Source: an uncultured Parvularculaceae bacterium (lineage in GTDB: Bacteria; Pseudomonadota; Alphaproteobacteria; Caulobacterales; Parvularculaceae). Taken from it: a stretch of 64,000 nt of DNA. Positions 1-8,851 of the stretch are shown here, piece by piece. The notes below the pieces were generated by a model. It did no database searches, was not told the origin of the DNA, and worked only from the letters and a program-made list of their open reading frames with translations. Each line of letters opens with the position of its first letter. Position 1 is the stretch's first letter. Made by a program: the position numbers and the translations under genes. The DNA is taken from positions 62,001 to 126,000 of the forward strand of contig CAMYLZ010000027.1 of the NCBI GenBank assembly GCA_947259375.1, given 5' to 3'.

Positions 1-157
1 GCTCTTGCGCATCCGTGATGTCAGCGAAGGCGGCCGGCGTTTGAAGACCGGCGACCGCCATTTCGCCGCTCGGTGCGGCGGCTTCTTTGCGGTCGCCGCA
101 AGCAGCAAGCGCGAGCGCGGCAGCCGCCGCCAGCATTATCGAACAATGAGCGCGCAT
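1..157 (-). CDS. Lipoprotein, partial; probable IorAB-associated cytochrome-like subunit
   Basis: The 3' part lies beyond the window start, so only about 52 N-terminal residues are visible. They start at an ATG (CAT at 155-157) and form a lipoprotein signal peptide: Arg/His start, Ala/Leu-rich core and a lipobox LAAC with Cys near residue 20. After that comes a mature segment ending in PAAFADITDAQE. I recall that segment type from the heme-containing accessory protein often found beside isoquinoline 1-oxidoreductase genes; no heme motif is visible here. It lies 14 bases downstream of the molybdenum subunit stop and is probably co-transcribed. The lipoprotein signal is solid; the function is inferred from context. 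Confidence 0.6.
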   Translation of the reverse strand, partial: MRAHCSIMLAAAAALALAACGDRKEAAAPSGEMAVAGLQTPAAFADITDAQE

Positions 158-171
158 TAATGAATCCCCCA

Positions 172-2391
172 TCAGGCTTGCAGGTCTTTGATCATCGGCA
201 GCCGTCGCGGCGTCCGCCCGGCAAGGCGGCGCACCGCATTCGCGACCGCCGGGCCGATGGGCGGCACGCCCGGTTCGCCGACGCCGGTGGGCGGCGCGTC
301 CGAAGCGATGATCGCCACTTCCACCTCCGGCATTTCCGAAATACGCAGCGAGCGATAATCATGGAAGTTCGATTGCGCGACGGCGCCGCCCTCTTCGAGC
401 GTCAATTCATTGAACAGGATAGCGCTGAGACCGTAGCCGATGCCGCCTTCCATCTGGGCACGGATGATGTCCGGATTGACGGCAATGCCGCAATCGACCG
501 CACACCAGACTTTGTGAATGTGTGGAATGCCGTTTTCTATCGAGACTTCGGCGATCTGCGCGACGAAAGACCGGAAAGATTCAACCGCGGCGACGCCGCG
601 CGCCCGGCCTGCCGGCGCAGCCATGCCGCCGGCGAGATCGGCGACCCGGCGCAGCACGCCCGCAAGGCGCGCATGTTTTTCGTCGGTCATCATTGCCAGA
701 CGGCCTTCGACCGGATCCTTGCCGGCTTTTTCCAGCAATTCGTCAATGAAGGTTTCGACGGCATAGCCTGTATGGGTGTGACCGACCGAGCGCCACCACA
801 ATGTCGTCACCGGGTTGTTGATGATATGGGCCGAGGTTTTGAAATTCGGCACGGCGTAGGGGATCACCGAGGCGCCTTCGACCATGGTTGCATCGACGCC
901 GTTCTGGACCATGCCTTCGAAAGGCGAGCCGGCGAGAAAAGACTGCGCCGCTATGGTCTGCTCCCAGGCGGTGATCCGGCCTTCGGCGTCGAGCCCGCCG
1001 CGCAGGCGATGCACGGTCAACGGGCGATAAAAGCCGCCCTGAATATCGTCTTCGCGGGTCCACATAAGCTTGACCGGCGTTTCGCCGCCCGCCGCCATGA
1101 ACGTCGCCGCAAGTTCCGCGGCGAATTGCGAGGTCGGCTGCGCGCGCCGGCCAAAACTGCCGCCAGCGAGCATGGTGTTGAGTTGAACCTGCGCCGGTTC
1201 GAGCCCGCAGACGGCGGCGATGGTCATGTGGTCGCCGGTCTGGAGTTGGCTGCCCATCCACACGTCGACGCCGCCATCGCTTGACCGCTCGATGACGCCG
1301 TCTAGCGGCTCCATCGGCGCATGAGCGAGATAGGGGAAAACATATTCGGCCTCGAGCGATGTCTCGGCGGCGGCGAGCGCCGCTTCGACTGCGCCAGTTT
1401 CGCCGGCGACCGCGCCGGGGTTTTTCACCGCATCGAGGCGTTCGGCGGCGATAGCGTTCGTTGAACGGGTTTCCGCGGCGCGCTCATCCCAATCAATGGT
1501 CAGCGCCTTGCGGCCTTTAAGCGCCGCATAGGTATTGCGGGCGTAGACAGTGACGGCGTCACCCACCTGTTTTACGTCGATGACGCCTTTGATTGCGCGC
1601 GCTTTGGACGCGTCGAAAGATTGCGGCGTCGCGCCGAATTTCACCGGATGCGCGGCGACTGCGGTCAGCATGCCTTCGCGATAGACGTCGAGGGAGAACA
1701 TCGCCGCGCCGGTGGATTTCGCGCCGGTATCGAGCTTGGGCACATCCTTGCCGATATAGACGAACTGGTCTGGTGTCTTGAGCGTCGGGTTTTCCGGCGG
1801 CGTTTGCTGCGCCGCGGCGTCGGCGAACTCGCCAAAGGCGCCCGATCGGCCGCTTCCCGGATGGTTGATGATGCCGTTCGCGACGCTGATCTGGTCGACA
1901 GGAACGCCCCAGCGCTGCGCGGCGGCGGCGACCAGCATGGCTTTTGCGGCCGCGCCGGCCTTGCGCATCAGGTCATATGAGGCAGCCATGGCGGTCGACC
2001 CGCCAGTGCCCTGAATGCCGCCAAAGGCCGCATTGCCGTAGATTTCCGCGTTTGAAGGGGCGTGTTCAGCGCGGATTTGCGCCCAGTCGGCGTCCATTTC
2101 ATCGGCGACCAGCGTTGCCAGCCCGGTCATCGGTCCTTGACCAAACTCGATATGCTTGATCAGCACGGTGACGAGATTGTCCGGGCTGACGCGAACGAAA
2201 GCGTTCGGCGTGAACAGGTTTTCGCCGCGCCCGGCAGCGCCGAGAACGGTTTCCTCGCCGGATTGCGCGCGGACCTTGATCGGCAGCGCGACGGAAATAA
2301 CCAGCCCGCCGGCCCCAGCCAGAAATGCGCGGCGCGACGGGGCGGGCTGTGGTCCAGATTGCCGAGCGGGGGAATTTTGCAGTGGCGGCAT
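172..2391 (-). CDS. Molybdopterin-binding subunit of IorB/xanthine-dehydrogenase-family aldehyde oxidoreductase
   Basis: Large catalytic subunit of a molybdenum hydroxylase, 739 residues. Residues 19-43 hold a twin-arginine signal (SRRAFLAGAGGL, then AQ), so export as a folded enzyme to the periplasm is expected. The molybdopterin/oxo region shows AGGSFGRR near residue 410, and the C-terminus has GVGEPGVPPIGPAVANAV, which carries the family's catalytic Glu. The 2Fe-2S subunit lies directly upstream with only 3 bases between the genes. The pattern (Tat-exported large subunit, separate small iron-sulfur subunit, downstream lipoprotein) matches isoquinoline 1-oxidoreductase-like enzymes. The actual substrate (N-heterocycle or aldehyde) cannot be read from the sequence. 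Confidence 0.9.
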   Translation of the reverse strand: MPPLQNSPARQSGPQPAPSRRAFLAGAGGLVISVALPIKVRAQSGEETVLGAAGRGENLFTPNAFVRVSPDNLVTVLIKHIEFGQGPMTGLATLVADEMDADWAQIRAEHAPSNAEIYGNAAFGGIQGTGGSTAMAASYDLMRKAGAAAKAMLVAAAAQRWGVPVDQISVANGIINHPGSGRSGAFGEFADAAAQQTPPENPTLKTPDQFVYIGKDVPKLDTGAKSTGAAMFSLDVYREGMLTAVAAHPVKFGATPQSFDASKARAIKGVIDVKQVGDAVTVYARNTYAALKGRKALTIDWDERAAETRSTNAIAAERLDAVKNPGAVAGETGAVEAALAAAETSLEAEYVFPYLAHAPMEPLDGVIERSSDGGVDVWMGSQLQTGDHMTIAAVCGLEPAQVQLNTMLAGGSFGRRAQPTSQFAAELAATFMAAGGETPVKLMWTREDDIQGGFYRPLTVHRLRGGLDAEGRITAWEQTIAAQSFLAGSPFEGMVQNGVDATMVEGASVIPYAVPNFKTSAHIINNPVTTLWWRSVGHTHTGYAVETFIDELLEKAGKDPVEGRLAMMTDEKHARLAGVLRRVADLAGGMAAPAGRARGVAAVESFRSFVAQIAEVSIENGIPHIHKVWCAVDCGIAVNPDIIRAQMEGGIGYGLSAILFNELTLEEGGAVAQSNFHDYRSLRISEMPEVEVAIIASDAPPTGVGEPGVPPIGPAVANAVRRLAGRTPRRLPMIKDLQA

Positions 2392-2394
2392 GGC

Positions 2395-2856
2395 TTAACC
2401 TCCCAGTTTCTCGGCGGCGTTCCTGATCGCCTGACGGATGCGCACATAGGTGGCGCAGCGGCAGATATTGCCGGCCATGGCGTTGTCGATATCCGTGTCG
2501 GTTGGGTTTGAATTGCGGGCCAGCAGCGCCGCCGCCGACATGATCTGCCCGGATTGGCAGTATCCGCATTGCGGCGCGTCGACCTCGGCCCAAGCGTCGC
2601 GCACCGCTTGCGCCTCGGCGCTCTCAAGCCCTTCGATGGTGGTGATGGAGGCGCCGTCCAGCGATCCGACAGGCGTGACGCATGACCGCCTCGGCGCGCC
2701 ATTCACATGCACGGTGCAGGCGCCGCATTGCGCTATGCCGCAACCGAACTTGGTTCCCGTAAGTTGCAACTCGTCGCGTAAAACCCACAAGAGCGGCGTG
2801 TCGGGTTCGACATCCGCTGTTCGTTTTTCGCCATTGACGCTGAAAGTAACAGGCAT
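2395..2856 (-). CDS. (2Fe-2S)-binding subunit of IorA-type oxidoreductase
   Basis: Small electron-transfer subunit, 153 residues from the ATG at 2856, which has an AGGAG ribosome site 6-7 bases upstream. A longer upstream frame to 2895 lacks such a site. Two iron-sulfur clusters are visible: a plant-ferredoxin type ([15 protein letters not shown] plus a following Cys) and the C-terminal helical one (CGYCQSGQ...ICRC). It pairs with the Tat-exported molybdenum subunit just downstream and passes electrons from it. It has no signal of its own, so it should ride out with its partner, as is known for this family. Confidence 0.92.
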   Translation of the reverse strand: MPVTFSVNGEKRTADVEPDTPLLWVLRDELQLTGTKFGCGIAQCGACTVHVNGAPRRSCVTPVGSLDGASITTIEGLESAEAQAVRDAWAEVDAPQCGYCQSGQIMSAAALLARNSNPTDTDIDNAMAGNICRCATYVRIRQAIRNAAEKLGG

Positions 2857-2949
2857 GCTTTTCTCCTGATCGCCGCCTCGGGCGTCAGCATGCATCCTCG
2901 CAATGAGGGATGTCTAGGCTGAAGTTAAACAAACTCAGCGCATTGCTCG

Positions 2950-4053
2950 TCAGGTGGCTTTTTCCGCCATGATCTTGTGGAGTGCGGCTTCAAATTTGTC
3001 GGCGGCGTCTTCCCATGTGTAACGTGTCGCCGATTCATAGGCGGCATCTGACATGCGCCGCCAGGCGCTATTGTCAAGCCGGAGCACGGATAAAGCCTTT
3101 TCCGCCAGCGCGTCGGAATCCTCCACTGGGACCACAAACCCCTGCACGCCGTTCTCAATGACTTCCGGCATGGCGCCAGCGCTCGTGGCGACGACAGGCG
3201 TGCGGCATGCCATGGCCTCCAATGGCGGCAGGTTAAATCCCTCAACGCGGCTGCCTGAGAGCCAGACGTCGCATTGCGCGTAGAGATTTCGGATGTTGTC
3301 CTGCGCCGGCTTGAAGTGGAATGTGCAGCCCGGCGGCAGGGGCAAAGATTTACCCACAGGACTTGAGCCAAAAGCCACTACTTTCAGGTCTGGAATGTTT
3401 TGTTGAAGCTGTTGGATCGCCTTAAGCGTTACATCGACGCCCTTGATAGGGCTGTCACCGTATAAGAAGCCGACGCAAGGGACGTCGTTCTTATTTCTTG
3501 GGCTTGCGTGAAATTGATTTAAATCCACGCCGTTGGCGATATTGGCGACCGGCTCTTGTTCGAATTTTTCGCGCATCAATGTTTCGAGCCAGTTACTTAT
3601 AACTATTTTCCGAATGGAAGCGGTATAAGTGGCGTCTACCTGTTTAGGCGGCGCCCCAGGAAAAGTGCTCTCATAGTTCTGTACGAAATAGGCTTTAACG
3701 CCCTTCGATGGGCTCATTTTCATCGCCCATTCGGCAGTTATCCAGAAGGTTGCGAGCAGAATGTCGCCGTCGGGAATATCGCTATCTTCAAGCGCAGACT
3801 TGCCGCTAACGACGTTCACGCGAACGCCGGCATTGTCAAAATGCGCAGTTGTAAAGCTGCGCTTCAAAATTTTACCGGTCTTTAGGAAATGCTTAACTCG
3901 ATGTAAAAAAGGCGGCAACGGTCCCATAAGGGCGGTGACGTGTACGTTGTGCCCCTTATCGAGCAGATGTTTTGCATAAATCGACGTGACGCGATCGCCG
4001 CCGCCGAGCCCGGTGTTAAAAAGCAGGATATTGACTGTCAGTTTTTTTGTCAT
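2950..4053 (-). CDS. Glycosyltransferase, GT4 (group 1) family
   Basis: A GT-B fold retaining sugar transferase of 367 residues, probably cytosolic and acting on a lipid-linked glycan. The N-terminus (NILLFNTGLGGGDRV) is the usual acceptor-domain glycine loop. The C-terminal half has VEGFNLPPLEAMACRTPVVAT, the E-x7-E nucleotide-sugar site typical of GT4. I chose the ATG at 4053, where homology begins; the frame stays open to 4200 but that extension overlaps the upstream polymerase gene and looks non-coding. It follows the Wzy-like gene by 31 bases on the same strand, so it is probably in one operon. Donor and acceptor are unknown. Confidence 0.85.
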   Translation of the reverse strand: MTKKLTVNILLFNTGLGGGDRVTSIYAKHLLDKGHNVHVTALMGPLPPFLHRVKHFLKTGKILKRSFTTAHFDNAGVRVNVVSGKSALEDSDIPDGDILLATFWITAEWAMKMSPSKGVKAYFVQNYESTFPGAPPKQVDATYTASIRKIVISNWLETLMREKFEQEPVANIANGVDLNQFHASPRNKNDVPCVGFLYGDSPIKGVDVTLKAIQQLQQNIPDLKVVAFGSSPVGKSLPLPPGCTFHFKPAQDNIRNLYAQCDVWLSGSRVEGFNLPPLEAMACRTPVVATSAGAMPEVIENGVQGFVVPVEDSDALAEKALSVLRLDNSAWRRMSDAAYESATRYTWEDAADKFEAALHKIMAEKAT

Positions 4054-4084
4054 TGTGTGCCCGATAAGGATGACGGCTCCGCGT

Positions 4085-5626
4085 TCATTTCCATTCAAAA
4101 GCTTTTGTGGTCGCCAATGGCGTTTCAATTGGGTGTGGCATTGTTGGTTGATGCACGGTGTGTTCGACGATGCGCGACAAGGCGACGCCAAGGGCGCCAA
4201 TTGACCAGTAAAGATACGGAATTTGGCCTTCGCTGCTGGTGGTAAAGATCGTCAATAACACACCGACCAATGTTGCGAGATAAGCGCGGCAATAGTTGCC
4301 GATAATGGGAGACAAAGTTTTGATGTTCTTGTGTGCTTTCAAGAGCGAGCTGATCACGCAGGTAAAGAATGCAAGAAACAGCGTTAGTCCGACAAACCCG
4401 CTTTTCAGTCCGACCTGAAGATATGAATTGACAATATCAATGATCCCTTGGCCTTGCCGCATCGATTGCAGCGCGCTGTGCTCGAGAAATTCGCCCGTGC
4501 CGAAGATCGGGTTTTCAAGCATGACAACCCAGGCTTGTTCAAGTAACTGCTGGCGGTAACTAATGGTGCTGTCGGCGCGTTCGCCGACAAAAGGCAGAAG
4601 GTCGACGATGTCCCGACCGAATGGCGTAGCGAGCGAAATAACAAATGCCGCAAGCGCTGCGGCCCCGGTCTGAGTAGCGCGTGAGATCATTCGTGGGCTG
4701 AGTAGGATGTAGACCATGATTGTGGCAATTGCGCCAATCCAGGGGCCGCGGGACAGGGAAACGATCAGGCCGGCGCCGAGCAGAACGAATGCGCCAAGCC
4801 GATAGATTTTTCCGAGGCGGTCGTTCAGCACCGCCAAACCAATCCCGATGGCGCACATTGCGACATACCCCCAGACGATCGGGTTAAATACCGAGGCGGT
4901 AGCGCGCAAGTATCCCTCTCGCATGGAGTATCCGAACGGCATTTGTCCGAACCAGTTGGTTGAAACGGAATTGTAAAAATGCCAATTACGTAGGAATTCA
5001 GGTATGGAGGTTGCCGCTAATACGATCACGGGAAAAACCAGCGCGGCGGAGAGGATCCGAAAATCTCCAAATGATTTCGGATAACGACTGAAAACATAAT
5101 AGATTGGTGCGATCAACAGGAATTGTTCGATCGCAGTGCGCACCATATGCGTAAAGCTGGGCGCTCTGATGGATAGTGCTATTTGCAGGATTAAAAATAG
5201 CAGGAAAAAGAGGTCTGCATTGCGGCCCACCTTATTTAGCCTCTTCATTCGCGTTGCCGCGAACATCGCGGGCGCCAATGTAAATAACAAAACGACGAGC
5301 TGTGGGTTGATCTGGATGAGTTTGTTAATGCCGGCAATCCCGGGGATGGATTCGCCAAGCGTTGGCGCGACGGGCATCAGCAACAGGTAGATGGCGGGCT
5401 TAATTGGTTCGGCGCGAGACAGTGCGAATACAAGCGCAGCCGACCCCGCCACGAAGATCCAATAATTGGTCAATATGAACGCAGCGCTGGTCATACCGAG
5501 CCAGACAAAGGCCCAGTGAGTTGCACGAGATCGACCGATCGAAGACGCAAAGCCGGCGCGCACGAATATGAGGGACATGGCGGAAATAACGAAAACCGCA
5601 ACAAAGGCTTTTAGATGTGGCCCCAT
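4085..5626 (-). CDS. O-antigen ligase/polymerase (Wzy/ExoQ-like) membrane protein
   Basis: A polytopic inner-membrane protein of 513 residues with ten or more hydrophobic segments. A long periplasmic loop around residues 210-260 precedes the SLSRGPWIG motif, which is characteristic of the O-antigen ligase/polymerase superfamily. Members either polymerise undecaprenyl-linked repeat units or transfer a glycan to lipid A. The flippase-like gene starts 104 bases away on the other strand and a GT4 gene lies downstream, so a polymerase role in a Wzx/Wzy pathway is the simplest reading. A ligase role cannot be excluded. Confidence 0.8.
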   Translation of the reverse strand: MGPHLKAFVAVFVISAMSLIFVRAGFASSIGRSRATHWAFVWLGMTSAAFILTNYWIFVAGSAALVFALSRAEPIKPAIYLLLMPVAPTLGESIPGIAGINKLIQINPQLVVLLFTLAPAMFAATRMKRLNKVGRNADLFFLLFLILQIALSIRAPSFTHMVRTAIEQFLLIAPIYYVFSRYPKSFGDFRILSAALVFPVIVLAATSIPEFLRNWHFYNSVSTNWFGQMPFGYSMREGYLRATASVFNPIVWGYVAMCAIGIGLAVLNDRLGKIYRLGAFVLLGAGLIVSLSRGPWIGAIATIMVYILLSPRMISRATQTGAAALAAFVISLATPFGRDIVDLLPFVGERADSTISYRQQLLEQAWVVMLENPIFGTGEFLEHSALQSMRQGQGIIDIVNSYLQVGLKSGFVGLTLFLAFFTCVISSLLKAHKNIKTLSPIIGNYCRAYLATLVGVLLTIFTTSSEGQIPYLYWSIGALGVALSRIVEHTVHQPTMPHPIETPLATTKAFEWK

Positions 5627-5730
5627 GGCCCCGCTTCCCCAAAGATTGTGTTTTGCCGCTAACTCCGCTGTTCGAACATGGCGTTTACCGGCTAATCAGC
5701 TTACTGGCATAGCTTAGCTGATATTGAAAT

Positions 5731-7113
5731 ATGAAGACGTTAATCGCTTTCTTTCTACGCCATTCGCCTTTCGCCCGTCGCGAGGGCTCCTTGCGTGCGC
5801 GGGTCGAGAAAGGAAGTGTTTTTACACTCGGCGGCTTTGGCGTCAGTCAATCGCTGCGGCTCGTTTCGAACCTGATATTGACAAGGCTGGTCGTTCCGGA
5901 GGCGTTCGGACTGATGGCGGTCGCGGTGTCAATCAATATCTGGGCGATCATGTTGACTGATATCGGTATCGGTTCAAGCGTGATTCGGAGCAAGAACAGC
6001 AATGATCCGGCGTTCGTGCAAACAGCGTGGACCATGAAGATTGCCCGAAATTTGTTGGTTTGGCTGCTGATCATGGTTGCGGCCTTATTGGTGTGGCTAT
6101 TGGCGCGCGCCCGCGCATTTGCCCCAGAAAGCATTTATGCCAATCCAATGTTGCCCTTCGTGATGGCTGGCGCTGGCGCACAGTTGCTGATTGGCGCTTT
6201 TTCTTCGATCAATCAGGCATTAGCCCAAAGGCGCCTTGCGCTTTCTCGCGTCGTGATGTTGGAGATCGGCAGCCAGCTGGCGGCGATGATGGTAACCATC
6301 GGATTCGCCGCTGCAGGATTTGGTGTTTGGGCGCTGGTGATTGGCATGCTCGCAAATGCAAGCGTGAACACTTTAGCAAGTCATTTGGTGTTTCCAGGCC
6401 CCCCGATGCGTTTTCGCCTGCGGCAAGAATATGTGTCGGAGATTTTCAATTTTGGAAAGTGGCTAGTTATAGCGTCGTTCTTCGGATTTCTCGTGAATCG
6501 CGGCGACCAAGTGTTGTTTGGCGGTTTCATGAGCGGCGAACGGTTCAGCTATTACGCCATTGCTGGAATTTGGATCACGGCCGCGTCTACCGTGATGCAA
6601 ACACTTGTGGGGCGTATATTGTTCCCTGCATTCAGTGAAGTGATACGCGAACGGCCCGGCAATCTGACAATGGTCTACCGGAAAGCGCGCGCCGTGATCG
6701 ACATTGTTTCTGTGGGTCTTGCGTTCGGCGCGTTTTTCCTTTCCGAACCGGTATTTGCGATTCTTTATCCGGATAATTTCAGCAGGGTTGGGTATTACGT
6801 TAAGTTGCTCTCACCATTTCTTTTGCTTACGCCGTTCCGCTTGATCAATACAGTAGTGTTGGCGGGTGGCGACAGCAGGAGCTTCACCGCGGTGACGGTT
6901 TTGGCGGGCGCTACTATGTTGGTGCTGACGCCTGTTTGCTTTTCTTTATTTGGGGAAAAGGCCGCCATTGTCGCATTTGCATTAATTGAGGCGGTGTCGT
7001 TACCGATTATTTGGCGGATCGGGTCGAAATGGGTCAAAATCGATCCGCTCGTTGAAATGCGCATGCTGGCGGCGATCGCTGCTCTCTTGTTTTTGATCTT
7101 TACAATTCAGTAA
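5731..7113 (+). CDS. Oligosaccharide flippase (Wzx/PST family)
   Basis: A 460-residue membrane protein with about 12-14 hydrophobic segments. It starts with a cytoplasmic basic N-terminus followed by GSVFTLGGFGVSQSLRLVSN and TRLVVPEAFGL, the pattern of polysaccharide-transport (MOP superfamily) flippases. Such proteins turn lipid-linked repeat units across the inner membrane. It is divergent from the Wzy-like gene, and the 104-base gap between them should hold both promoters. No strong ribosome site precedes the ATG. Together with the polymerase it defines a Wzx/Wzy-type route. Confidence 0.85.
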   Translation: MKTLIAFFLRHSPFARREGSLRARVEKGSVFTLGGFGVSQSLRLVSNLILTRLVVPEAFGLMAVAVSINIWAIMLTDIGIGSSVIRSKNSNDPAFVQTAWTMKIARNLLVWLLIMVAALLVWLLARARAFAPESIYANPMLPFVMAGAGAQLLIGAFSSINQALAQRRLALSRVVMLEIGSQLAAMMVTIGFAAAGFGVWALVIGMLANASVNTLASHLVFPGPPMRFRLRQEYVSEIFNFGKWLVIASFFGFLVNRGDQVLFGGFMSGERFSYYAIAGIWITAASTVMQTLVGRILFPAFSEVIRERPGNLTMVYRKARAVIDIVSVGLAFGAFFLSEPVFAILYPDNFSRVGYYVKLLSPFLLLTPFRLINTVVLAGGDSRSFTAVTVLAGATMLVLTPVCFSLFGEKAAIVAFALIEAVSLPIIWRIGSKWVKIDPLVEMRMLAAIAALLFLIFTIQ

Positions 7114-7126
7114 TATCTCGCGCGAT

Positions 7127-7140
7127 GCCTGCGCGCAGGC
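7127..7140. repeat. 14-bp GC-rich perfect palindrome
   Basis: GCCTGCGCGCAGGC just after the flippase stop. It has no T-run behind it, so it is not a classic terminator by itself. It may cooperate with the second palindrome 50 bases on. Confidence 0.4.
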
Positions 7141-7180
7141 TGTCACGGCCTGATTTATCGGAATTATCGAAAAACTGATT

Positions 7181-7203
7181 AAATCCTGCGGTCAGGATTT
7201 TTA
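7181..7203 (+). terminator. Possible weak terminator after the flippase gene
   Basis: Perfect 8-base inverted repeat AAATCCTG / CAGGATTT around a CGGT loop, followed by a short T stretch. The stem is only moderately GC-rich. It lies between the flippase stop and the type I secretion genes, a sensible place for termination, but an operator is equally possible. Confidence 0.35.
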
Positions 7204-7354
7204 AGAAAATTTCATCCGGCCGCGTATTGTCCGCTTGGCTCATTTCCCTATGAGTTAAGCCTTTATCAGTGATCTCGTTCTATTAACGATTTTGTTAACC
7301 TTAATGAGCCCCGTTGAGCCGGCGCGGGGCTTTGTGCCGAAGGCAGGTGGCGTA

Positions 7355-8851
7355 ATGTTCAGGCTTCAGATGATTATCGTTTCTGGCGCCGTTTTTCATG
7401 TTTTACTCGGCGAGTCTTTCGCCGCCACGCCTGAAAACCTCAAATATTACGGTTCTGTTTATCCTGACGCGGAAGCCGAAGGCGCGGCGCAAAATAGCCC
7501 TTCTCAACCGGCGCTGCATCGCGTTGCGCCGGAGGACGTCAAAAAGGCGCTTGGCCCGGCCGGCTATGTCGTATCGGTCCGCAACGACGATGCGGCTTTT
7601 GCGGCGCTGGTGCGGCGGGCGATCGGCCGGCATCCGGCCTATCATGCCCAGGCGTCGAACCTTGATGAATCGTCCGCGGCGCGCCGCCGCGCGCGATCCG
7701 CCTTGTTGCCGCAATTGTCGGGACAGGTGCGCGGCGACTATTCGATCACCCGCGATTTCGCGGCGGGAACGGATAATGTCGTCGAGTCGCTGCGGCCGCG
7801 CGAGCAATATACCGCTGGCGTATCAGCCTCACAGCTAATATTTGACGGCGGCGCGACCATCAATCGAATTCGCAGCGCGCGCGCGACTGACAAGGAATAT
7901 AAGCAAGCGCTCAGCACAAGAATCAATGATCTGGCGATCAACGGGCTGACCGCTTATCACGATGTCGCCGCACATCAGGCGCTGCTGGCCTTGGGGGGCG
8001 CCTTTATCAAGCGTCATGAGGAAATCCTCGAAAATGTAAAAGAACGCGAGCGTCTTGGTGCGGGCTCGAGGGCGGATGTCACCCGCGCGCGCGCACGACT
8101 TGCGGCGGCGCGCGCACGACTTTCCGAGATCAAGGAAAGCAAGCGTTTCGCGGATATTCGCTATGAAGAGTTTTTCGGCGCGGCGCCGAAGCTCTTGTCG
8201 CGGCCGACAATCATTCCGCCGACGCTGGAAACGCGCAATGAGACGGTTGCTGAGGCGATTGTCAACAATCCGGAGCTTGCCGCCGCCGAAGCGCGGGCCG
8301 ATGCGCGTCAGGCGGATTACAAGGCGGCCAAAGGCGCGCGCTATCCGGAAGTTCGGCTGTCCGTCGATGCGGTGAAATACGATATATTCGACAGCGGCGA
8401 CGATTTTGACGTGCGCGCCGGGGTCAATGTCAATTACAACATTTTCGGCGGCGGGGCGCGGGCGGCGGAGATCGCCATTGCCCGTTCGCGGGCCAAGCGC
8501 GAGGCGTTCAACGAAACGCAAATTCGCCAGGAAATCGCTCGCGAAGCGGCGATGTCCTTCGAGCGATTGCAGTCGTCAGACGAGCGTGTTGCGGCGCTTG
8601 CCGAAGCGGTCATCGCCCATGATGAGACCCGTGATCTCGTGCTTGAGCGGTATCAGCTTTCGCGCGGCGACTTGATTGATGTTCTGCAGGCGGAAAATGA
8701 CTATTTTGAAGCGGGCGTCGCCTATCTGACGGCGCTTACCGGCCGGGACATGGCCGGTTATGCGTTGATGGAGCATACGGGCGATCTCTTGGGGCTGTTT
8801 TCGCCAGTGCTGGAATATGAAGACGCTTTGTCAGGAGCGCAGTATGAGTAA
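7355..8851 (+). CDS. TolC-family outer-membrane efflux protein (type I secretion)
   Basis: Outer-membrane channel of a type I secretion system, 498 residues from the ATG at 7355, which has AGGTGG just upstream. The N-terminus is a signal peptide (MFRLQMIIVSGAVFHVLLGESFAA). The body carries the two long coiled-coil repeats of TolC proteins: an LDESSAARRRARSALLPQLSG stretch near residue 110 and a matching ADARQADYKAAKGARYPEV stretch near residue 320, which show the internal duplication. The next gene begins inside this one (8-base overlap), so the three export genes form a translationally coupled operon. Confidence 0.9.
   Translation: MFRLQMIIVSGAVFHVLLGESFAATPENLKYYGSVYPDAEAEGAAQNSPSQPALHRVAPEDVKKALGPAGYVVSVRNDDAAFAALVRRAIGRHPAYHAQASNLDESSAARRRARSALLPQLSGQVRGDYSITRDFAAGTDNVVESLRPREQYTAGVSASQLIFDGGATINRIRSARATDKEYKQALSTRINDLAINGLTAYHDVAAHQALLALGGAFIKRHEEILENVKERERLGAGSRADVTRARARLAAARARLSEIKESKRFADIRYEEFFGAAPKLLSRPTIIPPTLETRNETVAEAIVNNPELAAAEARADARQADYKAAKGARYPEVRLSVDAVKYDIFDSGDDFDVRAGVNVNYNIFGGGARAAEIAIARSRAKREAFNETQIRQEIAREAAMSFERLQSSDERVAALAEAVIAHDETRDLVLERYQLSRGDLIDVLQAENDYFEAGVAYLTALTGRDMAGYALMEHTGDLLGLFSPVLEYEDALSGAQYE

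Noticed and set aside
73-1284. A long plus-strand open frame (403 codons)
   Set aside because: It lies antisense within the molybdenum-subunit gene, in GC-rich codons, and shows no domain.
7283-7299. A CtrA-like TTAA/TTAAC site upstream of the TolC gene
   Set aside because: The spacer is 8 bases, not the 7 of the CtrA consensus.
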